From positions 183,167 to 247,166 of the forward strand of contig CANMKX010000004.1 in assembly GCA_947498595.1 (NCBI GenBank): a stretch of DNA of 64,000 nucleotides, given 5' to 3'. How positions within the stretch are numbered: position 1 is the stretch's first letter; each line of letters begins with the position of its first letter. Below are positions 35,911 through 44,854 of this stretch, piece after piece. Made by a program: the position numbers and the translations under genes. Origin of the DNA: an uncultured Aquimarina sp. (lineage in GTDB: Bacteria; Bacteroidota; Bacteroidia; Flavobacteriales; Flavobacteriaceae). Below the pieces are notes generated by a model. The model did not search any database. It saw only the letters and a program-made list of their open reading frames with translations, and was not told the DNA's origin.

Positions 35911-36162
35911 TTATTCTTTTCCTTTAAACAACTCTTCTTCACTTATAGTTTTATCAATAGCAGCTTGTTGCATCAATAATAGCAAGCCTAAATCTTCTTT
36001 TTCTTCAGCACTCATACTTTGTATTCGTTCTTGTTGTTTGTAATCTAAATACCACTCAACAGATTTTTCCATAAGTTTTTTCACACTAACACCTTCAATG
36101 GCTGCTAATAGCTTTAACTTTGGCAATAAGGCTTCATCAATATCAATAATTTTTCTCATCAC
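35911..36162 (-). CDS. antitoxin of the RelE/ParE-type pair
   Basis: This 83-residue protein starts with a ribbon-helix-helix-like segment (MRKIIDIDEALLPKLKLLAAIEGVSVKKLMEKSVEWYL, quoted only as LLPKLKLLAAIEG and VSVKKLMEK) and has an acidic C-terminus (SEEELFKGKE) that would wrap the toxin. The two genes are separated by two bases. Upstream, 36163-36200 contains short AT-rich inverted repeats that could be an autoregulatory site, though they are weak. Confidence 0.78.
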   Translation of the reverse strand: MMRKIIDIDEALLPKLKLLAAIEGVSVKKLMEKSVEWYLDYKQQERIQSMSAEEKEDLGLLLLMQQAAIDKTISEEELFKGKE

Positions 36163-36215
36163 TATTATATATACAGTATGTTAAATATACATATTTTAAA
36201 TTTTAATAAAAACTG

Positions 36216-36223
36216 TATCTTTG
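36216..36223 (+). promoter_or_regulatory. -7 promoter box for cvpA
   Basis: TATCTTTG is an exact match to the strongest Bacteroidetes -7 sequence. Transcription would begin about 12-15 bases before the cvpA ATG at 36243. No clear -33 TTG was seen at the right distance. Confidence 0.55.
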
Positions 36224-36242
36224 AGTCGTAAAAACAACACTA

Positions 36243-36752
36243 ATGAACTACATTGACATTCTTTTAAGTATTCTTTTATTATGGGGACTCATCCGTGGAA
36301 TTACTAAGGGCTTGTTAGTTTCTTTAGCTTCTCTTATTGCATTAGTTGCTGGGATTTATTTTGCGGTTCATTTCTCACATATTGTTGGAGGCTATTTAAG
36401 TCAATATGTTAATTGGCAAGAAAATGTTATGAAATTAACTGCTTTTGCTATCACTTTTATTTTAGTTGTCATCTTAGTGAATCTAGTTGGGAAAATTTTG
36501 ACCAAAATAGCCGATTTTGCTGCTTTAGGTATTCTTAATAAATTATTAGGAGCTGCTTTTGGGGTTTTAAAAATGGCTTTTATCACTAGTGTTATTATTA
36601 TGATTTTTGATATCGGTAATCAAAAATTAAATTTAATAGAAGAAGAAACTCTTGACAATTCAATTTTATATCCTCAAGTCCAAAAAATTGCTCCTATGGT
36701 ACTTCCTAGTATCCTCGAAGAAGTTAAAAAGGAGCGAACTACTGAAGTTTAA
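36243..36752 (+). CDS. cvpA: CvpA family inner-membrane protein
   Basis: This 169-residue protein has four hydrophobic helices and the family opening YIDILLSILLLWGLIRGITKGL. CvpA is required for colicin V production in E. coli and affects envelope integrity in other bacteria. In this window it stands alone, with the RelE-type pair divergently placed upstream. The C-terminus ends in an acidic/basic tail (EVKKERTTEV). Confidence 0.85.
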   Translation: MNYIDILLSILLLWGLIRGITKGLLVSLASLIALVAGIYFAVHFSHIVGGYLSQYVNWQENVMKLTAFAITFILVVILVNLVGKILTKIADFAALGILNKLLGAAFGVLKMAFITSVIIMIFDIGNQKLNLIEEETLDNSILYPQVQKIAPMVLPSILEEVKKERTTEV

Positions 36753-36973
36753 AAACTACTTTCTAAATATTCCTTAGGAATCTTAATCATTCTCTTCATA
36801 TTCACCACTCAAAGAATTAACTTTTCTTTAAGAATATTGCTGTGTTTTCATTTCAAAAAACAACTGACTGATATCTAGACTCCTACCCGAATTTTAGTTA
36901 AAATTCATAAAAAAAAGCAGTTTACAGCCTTTTAAACACTTGTAAAAGTATTTATTTATGAAATTATTTTACA

Positions 36974-36981
36974 TAGTTTTG
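36974..36981 (+). promoter_or_regulatory. -7 promoter box for the T9SS-tail protein gene
   Basis: TAGTTTTG matches TAnnTTTG and is about 40 bases before the ATG at 37021. The rest of the 268-base gap before it shows no other feature. Confidence 0.4.
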
Positions 36982-37020
36982 ATCAATTAAGTTAATAATT
37001 AATAAAAACAGCAATTTTTT

Positions 37021-37953
37021 ATGAAAAAATTAATTACCCTGCTATTGCTTGCAAATTCTTCTTTTTTGCTTGCACAAGAAAAACATGAAATAATATGGAA
37101 AGAAGACTTTAGTGATTACCAAATCCCTACCGGAATCGAGGGAGAAAATGACGGAGATACTAATACAAATGCAATTTACAACCTTGGAGATTACCCTGCA
37201 TCTGTAACTAAATGGACTCTTGACGCATCTAATGCTGATTTACAAAATTTCGCAGATTATGCAGCTGTATTCAGAAATGGAGCACATATAAACGCTCATC
37301 TTAGAGTTCAAGATACGGGTGGTGATGGAATATCGTGGACAACAGAAACTATTGACGTAAGTACTCACAACAATACTACTGTAAGTTTATCATTACAAGA
37401 AAATGGAGATCATGAAACTTCTGATTATGTCGATATTCTTTATAGTATTGATGGAAATGATTTTATAAGAATTCCTAATTGGAAAAACTTTGGAAATGAT
37501 GATCATACTTTCACTGGTAATAGTACTGATGCAGATAATTGTTTAGACGCAGATTGGAAACATGAAAATGTTTATTTTTCAATTCCTGATGATGCTATGT
37601 CTTTAGCTATAAAAGTTACTTTCAAAAATGGAGCTACTTCTGAGAATTTCTACCTTGATGATGTAGTTGTTATGGGACAAGAAGATCAAGTATTAAGTAT
37701 TTCTGATTTAAACGATGTTACTTTTAACACCTATCCTAATCCTGCTTCAGAACATATAATGGTTACTTCTAATAAAACAATTAGTAGAATTGAACTATAT
37801 AGTATTACTGGTCAAAAAGTTTTTAATGAAGAAACAAGTACTTCTTCTTACAAATTACCTCTTACAGAATATGTAGACGGAGTCTATTTCTTAAGAATGT
37901 ATAATGGTAAACAATCTTTTAGTGTTCAAAAAATCATCATAAACAAAAAATAA
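37021..37953 (+). CDS. secreted protein with T9SS type A sorting tail
   Basis: The 310-residue protein has a signal peptide (MKKLITLLLLANSSFLLAQ), a beta-strand-rich body of about 210 residues with the recurring pattern of Asp/Asn-rich loops (GENDGDTNTNAIYN, EDFSDYQ), and a C-terminal Por secretion tail (FNTYPNPASEHIMVT, then ISRIELYSITGQKVF and DGVYFLRMY). The tail directs export by the type IX system across the outer membrane and attachment to the surface or release. It looks like a carbohydrate- or surface-binding domain, but no catalytic site is seen. It is followed after one base by a paralogue lacking the tail. Confidence 0.85.
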   Translation: MKKLITLLLLANSSFLLAQEKHEIIWKEDFSDYQIPTGIEGENDGDTNTNAIYNLGDYPASVTKWTLDASNADLQNFADYAAVFRNGAHINAHLRVQDTGGDGISWTTETIDVSTHNNTTVSLSLQENGDHETSDYVDILYSIDGNDFIRIPNWKNFGNDDHTFTGNSTDADNCLDADWKHENVYFSIPDDAMSLAIKVTFKNGATSENFYLDDVVVMGQEDQVLSISDLNDVTFNTYPNPASEHIMVTSNKTISRIELYSITGQKVFNEETSTSSYKLPLTEYVDGVYFLRMYNGKQSFSVQKIIINKK

Positions 37954-37954
37954 A

Positions 37955-38617
37955 ATGAAAAATATATTAACTATCCTTTTATTAACAATCGGATTTTCGA
38001 CATACGCACAACAAACAACAGATTTTTTTCCTGCTTCTACCTCTATTTGGGTTGAAGATTTTATAGGGTATGATGATCAAACAGGATTTTTAGGTACTGG
38101 TGACGGAAACTTAAGTACTAGTGGTGAATATCCTTCAAATGTAACCAAATGGACATTGGATGGCTCTAACATTACATTAACAAATGCACATAAAGCATAT
38201 GTTAACAACATGGAAAACAGTAGTATTTATAGCCCAAGTTTTCTAGTTGAAAATACTCAAGGTGAAATTATATGGGAAACTGAAAGTATTGATGTATCTG
38301 GTAACACAAATGTCTATTTAAAAGTAAATCTAGAAGAATTGGGAGATCATTCGCCTGGTGATTACATTGATGTGTATTGGCAAATTGTTGGTGTAAGTAA
38401 CTTTATTAAAATAGACGATGATGGCCTTGGGCATACAGTTCTAGGTAGCGATGATGATGCTAATGATTGTAATGACGATGACTGGAGAAGTATTATTATT
38501 ACTAGGGATTTAACAGTAACAGATAATCAAGCTGTAAAAATTAGAGTTGTTTTTAACTCGACAGCAGCAGATCGTATCTTAAAATTAAAGCAAGTTCAGA
38601 TTTCAGGATCTAACTAG
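37955..38617 (+). CDS. secreted paralogue lacking the T9SS tail
   Basis: The 220-residue protein has a signal peptide (MKNILTILLLTIGFSTYAQQ) and a body homologous to the preceding protein: matching stretches include WVEDFIGYD, GDGNLSTSGEYPSNVTKWTLDG quoted here as PSNVTKWTLDG, IDVSGNT and LEELGDHSPGDYIDVYW. It stops without the Por tail. The pair probably arose by tandem duplication, with only the first copy keeping (or gaining) the sorting tail. It would stay periplasmic or at the outer-membrane inner face unless another signal acts. The function is unknown. Confidence 0.75.
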   Translation: MKNILTILLLTIGFSTYAQQTTDFFPASTSIWVEDFIGYDDQTGFLGTGDGNLSTSGEYPSNVTKWTLDGSNITLTNAHKAYVNNMENSSIYSPSFLVENTQGEIIWETESIDVSGNTNVYLKVNLEELGDHSPGDYIDVYWQIVGVSNFIKIDDDGLGHTVLGSDDDANDCNDDDWRSIIITRDLTVTDNQAVKIRVVFNSTAADRILKLKQVQISGSN

Positions 38618-38630
38618 TAAATAAAAAAAA

Positions 38631-38659
38631 ACACCTCTAAGTATATAACTCAGAGGTGT
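38631..38659 (+). terminator. hairpin after the secreted paralogue pair
   Basis: ACACCTCT (38631-38638) pairs with AGAGGTGT (38652-38659) in an 8-bp stem, preceded by nine A. The following T content is only moderate, so it is a weaker + strand terminator than others here. Confidence 0.5.
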
Positions 38660-39029
38660 ATTTAATATCTCTTTATAGAAAGCAGTTTATAAGATAATAC
38701 CATTCCCCAATAAATATAACCCTAACTTTTTTTCTAATATCTTAAAGAGACCACAAACACATTAAAGTTTTGAAGTTGTTTTTTGAAATCGTTTACCCCT
38801 ATCATTCATAATAAAACTTCTATTCAAATATACCTCAACACCTTACATTTTTTTTTGCCTTTTGTATAATTGGTTTAAAATCATGTATAACTTGCTTTCA
38901 TATCTTTAATTTGTTGATTTTATCATTTTACAAATCAACAGATTACACATGTTTTAGTACCAATGACACGTAGCTTAAATTAACTTCACTAATAAAGTTC
39001 TATCTTTAGTATAATATAAATATGTATCT
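38660..39029. promoter_or_regulatory. intergenic region with possible promoter of the LytTR regulator
   Basis: This 370-base AT-rich gap has no credible gene. TATCTTTA at 39001-39008 (one mismatch to the -7 consensus) lies about 22 bases before the LytTR regulator's ATG at 39030. I see no RNA gene in the rest. Confidence 0.35.
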
Positions 39030-39767
39030 ATGCTAAAAGCTATAATAATAGATGATGAACCCAAAGCTATCGAAAGTTTATCTTGGGAATTAGATAATTT
39101 TAACTCCGAAATCGAAGTTGTTGCAAAATTTACGGATCCCGAAAAAGCTTTAAAACATATTAAAAACGCATCTTTTGATTGTATATTTTTAGATATTGAA
39201 ATGCCAACAATGGACGGTTTCCAATTTCTAAATAAAATTGAAATTAAAGATTTCGCTGTTGTTATTACAACAGCTTATAATGAGTATGCTATAAAAGCTC
39301 TCAAACATGAAGCTATAGATTATTTACTAAAACCTATAGACATGGACGATCTTAAAGTAACCGTTAATAAAATAAAAAAGTTTGTAGCTCGAAATGATTT
39401 TGCTACAGAACGCTTTGAGCGATTACTGTCAAACTATAATAGTCGTTATAATAAGAAAAGAATCACGATTAGTACTGACGGAAAATTAATTTTTCTAGAT
39501 CTGGATGATTTATTATTTGTAGAATCTGATGGTAATTATAGCACTCTCCATTTAGAAAACTCCAAAAAGATAGTGCTTACCAAAAAGCTTAAAGAAGTAA
39601 ATACTTTACTGCCTGAAGAACGCTTCTTTAGAATTCACAACTCATACATTGTACATCTGGATAAAATCAAAGAATATTTCAAATCAGATGGATATGTTGT
39701 TCTAGTTTCTAATCATAAAATCCCATTATCAAGGCAACGCAAAGCTGCTTTTTTACAAAAACTCTAA
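39030..39767 (+). CDS. LytTR-family response regulator
   Basis: This 245-residue regulator has an N-terminal receiver domain (Asp8/Asp9 acidic pair, phospho-acceptor Asp55 in FLDIEMP, Lys101 in LLKPID) and a C-terminal LytTR DNA-binding domain (about residues 145-245, with EERFFRIHNSYIVHLDKI and the SDGYVVLVSNHKIPLSRQRK end). LytTR proteins bind paired repeats to activate promoters. It lies ten bases before its likely kinase partner; the regulator comes first. Confidence 0.93.
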   Translation: MLKAIIIDDEPKAIESLSWELDNFNSEIEVVAKFTDPEKALKHIKNASFDCIFLDIEMPTMDGFQFLNKIEIKDFAVVITTAYNEYAIKALKHEAIDYLLKPIDMDDLKVTVNKIKKFVARNDFATERFERLLSNYNSRYNKKRITISTDGKLIFLDLDDLLFVESDGNYSTLHLENSKKIVLTKKLKEVNTLLPEERFFRIHNSYIVHLDKIKEYFKSDGYVVLVSNHKIPLSRQRKAAFLQKL

Positions 39768-39777
39768 TTATTGATTT

Positions 39778-41712
39778 ATGACTTATAAATCTTTCCTATT
39801 TATAATCACGACTCTTTGTTTTTCTTTTGCTCATAACGCTCAAGAAATAGATCTTACTTATTTAAAAAAAGTCGATAGCTTATTACTCCATAAACCAAAA
39901 GATTATGGTGCTATTGATAAGGTATTAAAATCTCGAAATAAAGATTCTATCCACTTGGCTTTTCTCAGCAATTACTTTTCTAAGAATGATTATCCTTCTG
40001 GAAAGAGTTATGTAATCAATATGATGGGAGTATATTGTAGAAATACTTCTCAGTACCCTAAAGCTATAACACTACATAAAAATGGATTAAAAATAGCTAA
40101 CAAGGCTCAAAACATTGAACTCAAAATCATTAGTTTAAATATGTTAGGGGTTGTTTATAGGCGAAAAGATGCTATTAGAACAGCATTAGATTATCATCAT
40201 GAAGCGTTAACTCTTGCAGAGAGTGCTAAAACAGTTTCTAAATCTATCAAGCATAGTATTGCTGTTTCTTTAAACAGCATGGGAAATATTTATTTGACCT
40301 TAAAACAATTTGATCTAGCTATACAAAAGTTTACTAGGTCACTCAAGATTGAAAAAGACATCAATAATAAGCTTGGATTAGCTATTAATTATCATAATAT
40401 TGGATATGCAAAAGAATCTATAGGAAATCTAGAAGGAGCATTAAAGGATTATGCTAGTTCATTAGAATTTAATGAAGCTATTAATTCTACATTAGGAAAA
40501 GTAATCTGTTACAATAGTATTGGTAGAGTATATGTAAAACAAAATAAATTTCGTGAAGCAGTCGATATCATTACTCCTATTCTAAACAATGCTAAAGATT
40601 TAAGAGATAAATTTCATCTTACTAGAATCCATAATAATTTAGGTAGGGCTCATATAGGTACCGAAGAACTTAAGCTTGCTAGAACTCATTTATTACAGGC
40701 TTTAAATACAGCTAAAAAACATAATTTCACTAGCGCTATAAAAACGGCTTATTCACATTTATCACTTTTATCTGAAAAAGAATTTGATTTTAAAAAAGCG
40801 CTTTTCTTTCATAAAAAATCGGAAGAATATAATCAAAAAATCAACAATGAAAAGAACTTCCAATATGTAACCGACTTATTAATTAAATATGATACTGAAA
40901 AGATCAACAGTCAATTAAGAGTTTTAGAAAAAGAAAATGAAATTGTAAAATTAAAACTACGTAGAGATCGTACAATCTGGATTGTAAGCTCAATTATTCT
41001 AACATTATTAATTGTTCTTGTTTACATTTTATACCGACAACGCTTATTGAATAATGAGAAAAAGATCCTTACTCTCGAACAGGATATGTTAAGGAGTCAA
41101 ATGAATCCTCATTTCATTTTCAACTCTCTTAATTCAATTAAACAATATATTATTAGTAAAGAACAAAAAAACGCTGTTCATTATCTTAATAAGTTCGCGA
41201 AATTAATTCGTAAAATCCTTGAAGCCTCAAGAATCAAAGAAGTTTCACTTGCCGAAGAACTAGAGACTATCGATCTTTATATGAGCATTGAAAATATTCG
41301 GTTCTCTAATGAAATCGATTATCAAGTTGAAATTCATGATGATCTCGACTTAGAGGCTATTAAAATTCCTTCTTTAATTCTACAACCTTTCTTAGAAAAC
41401 GCATTATGGCATGGTCTTTCTGCTAAAAAAGGAGATAAAAAAATAGCTCTTTCTGTACATAAAAAAGGAAAGAATTTTGTCTCTATTATTATATCCGACA
41501 ATGGTATAGGTAGAAAAGAAGCTCAGCGAATTCGAAAAAACAAAACCATTAAAAGAAGCTCTATCGGGGTTGCCATTACTAAAACTCGTCTAGCTAATTT
41601 TGTTAAAAACTTTGATTATACTTATACATTAGATTTTATTGATTTGAAAGAAAATAACCGTTCGACTGGAACCAAGGTGATTCTACAAATCCCATTAAAA
41701 TATGAAGCATAA
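39778..41712 (+). CDS. TPR-containing LytS-type sensor histidine kinase
   Basis: The 644-residue protein has a signal peptide (ending HNAQ), about seven tetratricopeptide repeats in the predicted periplasm (about residues 70-370, for example SLNSMGNIYLTLKQFDLAIQKF quoted here as SLNSMGNIYLTLK), a coiled-coil, one membrane helix (IWIVSSIILTLLIVLVYIL), and a cytoplasmic His_kinase domain with QMNPHFIFNSLNSIKQY (phospho-His near residue 446), plus an ATPase module (LQPFLENALWHGL and DNGIGRKEAQ). It would sense an unknown cue and phosphorylate the adjacent LytTR regulator. Confidence 0.9.
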   Translation: MTYKSFLFIITTLCFSFAHNAQEIDLTYLKKVDSLLLHKPKDYGAIDKVLKSRNKDSIHLAFLSNYFSKNDYPSGKSYVINMMGVYCRNTSQYPKAITLHKNGLKIANKAQNIELKIISLNMLGVVYRRKDAIRTALDYHHEALTLAESAKTVSKSIKHSIAVSLNSMGNIYLTLKQFDLAIQKFTRSLKIEKDINNKLGLAINYHNIGYAKESIGNLEGALKDYASSLEFNEAINSTLGKVICYNSIGRVYVKQNKFREAVDIITPILNNAKDLRDKFHLTRIHNNLGRAHIGTEELKLARTHLLQALNTAKKHNFTSAIKTAYSHLSLLSEKEFDFKKALFFHKKSEEYNQKINNEKNFQYVTDLLIKYDTEKINSQLRVLEKENEIVKLKLRRDRTIWIVSSIILTLLIVLVYILYRQRLLNNEKKILTLEQDMLRSQMNPHFIFNSLNSIKQYIISKEQKNAVHYLNKFAKLIRKILEASRIKEVSLAEELETIDLYMSIENIRFSNEIDYQVEIHDDLDLEAIKIPSLILQPFLENALWHGLSAKKGDKKIALSVHKKGKNFVSIIISDNGIGRKEAQRIRKNKTIKRSSIGVAITKTRLANFVKNFDYTYTLDFIDLKENNRSTGTKVILQIPLKYEA

Positions 41713-41747
41713 AAAAGAGGTCCTTCAAAATTTGAAGAACCTCTTTT
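41713..41747. terminator. bidirectional intrinsic terminator
   Basis: Arms 41713-41729 and 41731-41747 pair with one internal mismatch, with A- and T-rich ends, between the kinase gene and the convergent SulP gene. Confidence 0.78.
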
Positions 41748-41771
41748 ATAATTTCTCATGTATTATCAACT

Positions 41772-43622
41772 CTATTTGTCTATAATTTTATGAAGAGCAT
41801 TTACACATTCATCAAAATCATCAAATATCCTATCTTCAGAAATTAAATCTGGAATAATATCAATATTTTTCAAAAGGTATAATGGTTGATTTTGTACATC
41901 AACAAGGTAACTCTTAATATTTCTTTGTTCTAAATCTAATAGTATGTCTTCAATTGCATACAATCCTGATTGATCAATATAAGGTACTTTTCCCATTCTT
42001 ATTATAACATGTGAAGCAGAACTTGGTATCTGTTGTGCTAACGCTTGAAACTCGCTTGTAAAGCCAAAAAATACGGGGCCATTAAGATGTTTTACAAACA
42101 CCTTTTCTTTTAATTGTTCTGGTAATTTAATTTCATCCATCCAAGTTTCACCTTTTTCTTCGGATTCTTTTAAATTTTCAATTTTAGACCTTTCAGCTGT
42201 TACATCTCCCATCTTTTTCATAAACATTAATGAGGCTAATAACAATCCTATACCAACAGCATATACTAAATCCCAAAAGACCGATAATAATAATACTACT
42301 AACATTATTACTACTTCAACTTTTGGTATTACAGGAATCGCTTTTAGTCCTTTATAATCCATTACTCCAATTCCGACAGTTATCAAAATACCAGCTAATA
42401 CTGCTGCTGGTATTTGAGATGCAATAGGTCCCAACGCTAATAAGATTACTAATAACATTATTCCAGCAATCATACCTGATAGTTTTGTTCGTCCTCCTGC
42501 ATTGATGTTTACAACAGTACGTATTGTTGCTCCAGCTCCAGGAATTCCACCAAATATGGCTGCAATACTATTACCTATCCCTTGCCCAATAAGTTCTTTA
42601 TTGGGTTTATGATTGGTTTTAGTCATATTATCTGCTATTACAGACGTTAATAAAGAGTCTATCGCTCCTAAAAATGCTAATGATAAAGCTGTAAAAATAT
42701 AAGGAGTAATTTCGCCTAAATTAAATCCTGTAAAGATTTTCATATTAGGTAACGGGAAACCACTAGGGATTTGCTGAATTGCTCGGTATTCGATTCCGCC
42801 AAAATACGCAGCACAAGAAACAATTAATAAAGCTACTAATGTACTTGGTATGATTGTCGTGATCCGTTTAAAACCGTAAATTATTAAAATTGTAATTAAT
42901 GTTAGTATGACTTCTATCCATTTAATATTTTTAATAGCTAACGGCAATACTTTTAACGTTCCCAATACTCCTGAAGAATGTGACGAAACTAGTGTTGTTG
43001 CTTCTTTGTATATTTCTTCTGGTGTGATTTCTTGAGCTCTTCTAATTGTCTCCTTGAAATCTTCTAGAACCAATATCTTTTCTTCTGCTTCTTTTCGTAA
43101 AATACTTTCTAAAATTACTTCTTCGGCTTGTGGTTTAAATTTATTTATCAAAGATTCATCTTCTTTGGGGTCATACCCTAAACCTGGCAAAATTTGTGTT
43201 ATTAAAATCATAACTCCTATAGCTGTCATGAATCCAGAAACTACAGGATAAGGAATATATCTAACATATTTCCCTATACCGATTAAGCCTAAACCTATCT
43301 GAAATATCCCTCCTAATAAAAACACTGTTAAAATGGCTGGTAAAGCTGCTTCAACATCTCCATTGTAAGTTCCGATAATTCCAGCAATAACAATCATACT
43401 TACTGCTGTCATTGGAGCAGTAGGTCCTGATATTTGTGTAGAAGTACCTCCAAAAAGAGCGGCAAAAAAAGCTATAAAAATAGCTCCATATAATCCAGCA
43501 CTAGGTCCTAAACCTGAAGAAACTCCAAATGCCAATGCTAACGGCAAAGCTACAATACCTGCTGTTAATCCTCCAAAGAGATCTCCTCTTACATTACTAA
43601 ATAATCCTTTAAAGTCATTCAT
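41772..43622 (-). CDS. SulP family anion transporter with STAS domain
   Basis: This 616-residue inner-membrane transporter has a SulP core with about 12 helices (starting FGGLTAGIVALPLALAFGV, quoted here as AGIVALPLALAFG) and a C-terminal STAS domain (residues about 500-610, with KVPYIDQSGLYAIEDI). SulP proteins carry sulfate, bicarbonate or other anions; the adjacent beta-carbonic anhydrase gene points to bicarbonate, as in BicA-type systems. An insertion of about 90 residues (170-230) between helices is rich in Glu and Lys. The gap to the carbonic anhydrase is 21 bases. Confidence 0.9.
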   Translation of the reverse strand: MNDFKGLFSNVRGDLFGGLTAGIVALPLALAFGVSSGLGPSAGLYGAIFIAFFAALFGGTSTQISGPTAPMTAVSMIVIAGIIGTYNGDVEAALPAILTVFLLGGIFQIGLGLIGIGKYVRYIPYPVVSGFMTAIGVMILITQILPGLGYDPKEDESLINKFKPQAEEVILESILRKEAEEKILVLEDFKETIRRAQEITPEEIYKEATTLVSSHSSGVLGTLKVLPLAIKNIKWIEVILTLITILIIYGFKRITTIIPSTLVALLIVSCAAYFGGIEYRAIQQIPSGFPLPNMKIFTGFNLGEITPYIFTALSLAFLGAIDSLLTSVIADNMTKTNHKPNKELIGQGIGNSIAAIFGGIPGAGATIRTVVNINAGGRTKLSGMIAGIMLLVILLALGPIASQIPAAVLAGILITVGIGVMDYKGLKAIPVIPKVEVVIMLVVLLLSVFWDLVYAVGIGLLLASLMFMKKMGDVTAERSKIENLKESEEKGETWMDEIKLPEQLKEKVFVKHLNGPVFFGFTSEFQALAQQIPSSASHVIIRMGKVPYIDQSGLYAIEDILLDLEQRNIKSYLVDVQNQPLYLLKNIDIIPDLISEDRIFDDFDECVNALHKIIDK

Positions 43623-43643
43623 ATGGCATTTGTTTTTTAATTT

Positions 43644-44270
43644 TTAGTAAAACTCTACAACTCCACTGTCGATGTGATACATTGCTCCAACAATTTTTAT
43701 TTCTCCTTTTGATTCCATTTCTCTTAAGACTTCACTGTCATCTTTCATTTTTTCTAGAATCAAGTTAACGTTTGTTTTAGATACTTCGTTTACAAAGTCT
43801 ATATTACTTGAATTTCTTAATGCAGCATCAGCTGGTTCTTTTACTGCTTCTACAGCTGGTTGTATCTTACTTATTAATGCTGTGATATTACCTAGCTCTA
43901 CATGATCACATGCTCCTTTTACAGCACCACAAGCTGTGTGTCCTAAAACAACAACCAATCTTGTTCCTGCTACTTTACATGCATATTCTATACTTCCTAG
44001 TACATCTTCATTTACAATATTACCTGCTACACGAGCACTAAAAATATCTCCTATCCCTTGATCAAAAACAGTTTCTGCTGGTACTCTAGAATCTATACAA
44101 CTTAAAACTGTTGCGAAAGGATATTGTCCAGACTGCGTATCAGACACTTGCTCTAACAAATCTCTTTTTACTTTATTATTTTCTAAAAATCTCTTATTTC
44201 CTTCTTTTAAAGCTTCTAATCCTTTTTCTGGAGTCATTAAAGCTTGTGTGTTTTGCGTATGTGCTTTCAT
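43644..44270 (-). CDS. beta-type carbonic anhydrase
   Basis: The 208-residue enzyme (from the ATG at 44270) interconverts CO2 and bicarbonate. All zinc ligands and the catalytic dyad are present: Cys58, Asp60 and Arg62 in SCIDSRVP, His111 and Cys114 in HTACGAVKGA. An in-frame ATG at 44300 would add ten residues and is less like family starts. It directly precedes the SulP gene in the same operon, so the pair likely supplies or balances bicarbonate. Confidence 0.9.
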   Translation of the reverse strand: MKAHTQNTQALMTPEKGLEALKEGNKRFLENNKVKRDLLEQVSDTQSGQYPFATVLSCIDSRVPAETVFDQGIGDIFSARVAGNIVNEDVLGSIEYACKVAGTRLVVVLGHTACGAVKGACDHVELGNITALISKIQPAVEAVKEPADAALRNSSNIDFVNEVSKTNVNLILEKMKDDSEVLREMESKGEIKIVGAMYHIDSGVVEFY

Positions 44271-44425
44271 TTTATCTATTATATTAATCTTTAATTTCAT
44301 TTTTTAATTCACTCATTTTTAAGCCATATCATTAAAAACAATACACTTAGAGTAATTTAAAAAACGAATAATTTATGCTATTTTATGTAGTTAATATTGA
44401 AGGTTTCTTCAATATTAATTTATTC

Positions 44426-44764
44426 TTAAGACAATAATTCTATCCTAGGGGGGGGAGTTGTATATTCTAAAAATACTATTTTTTTAGATAAATAATAGTA
44501 TGGGTATGTCATGTTATACCTATCTAGAATTTTCATTGTATTTTTTTCTTGAAAAACAGAAATCAGATTTTTTTCTGTACTATCTTTTTTCTCTGAACTT
44601 TCTTCTTCAGAGTTTTCTTCTTTAGAATCTATATCATCTAAAGCTGTAATACTATCATTATCAACACATATATCTGTAATTACATCAACCACATACGATG
44701 TAATACTCAGTAAAAAACCAAGTATTATAAGGTATTTTATCATATGTTGTTTGGTTAACATCAT
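44426..44764 (-). CDS. small membrane-anchored protein with Pro-rich C-terminus
   Basis: This 112-residue protein has one N-terminal hydrophobic segment (IKYLIILGFLLSITSYVV), an acidic Glu/Ser/Lys-rich middle (about residues 45-68), and a C-terminus ending TTPPPRIELLS. Short proteins with a similar layout and a Pro-rich end occur in flavobacteria as far as I recall, but I cannot name a family. The three Pro codons lie in a run of eight C (on the coding strand), where slippage would alter the last residues. Its neighbours are the carbonic anhydrase on one side and BatE on the other, both on the same strand. Confidence 0.55.
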   Translation of the reverse strand: MMLTKQHMIKYLIILGFLLSITSYVVDVITDICVDNDSITALDDIDSKEENSEEESSEKKDSTEKNLISVFQEKNTMKILDRYNMTYPYYYLSKKIVFLEYTTPPPRIELLS

Positions 44765-44854
44765 TCCATTTTCAATAAAAATAGGATAGTTTTTTTATGT
44801 ATACTAATTTAATTGTAAACTCAAAAAAAGTTTTTCAATTTAAATGATACTTTT

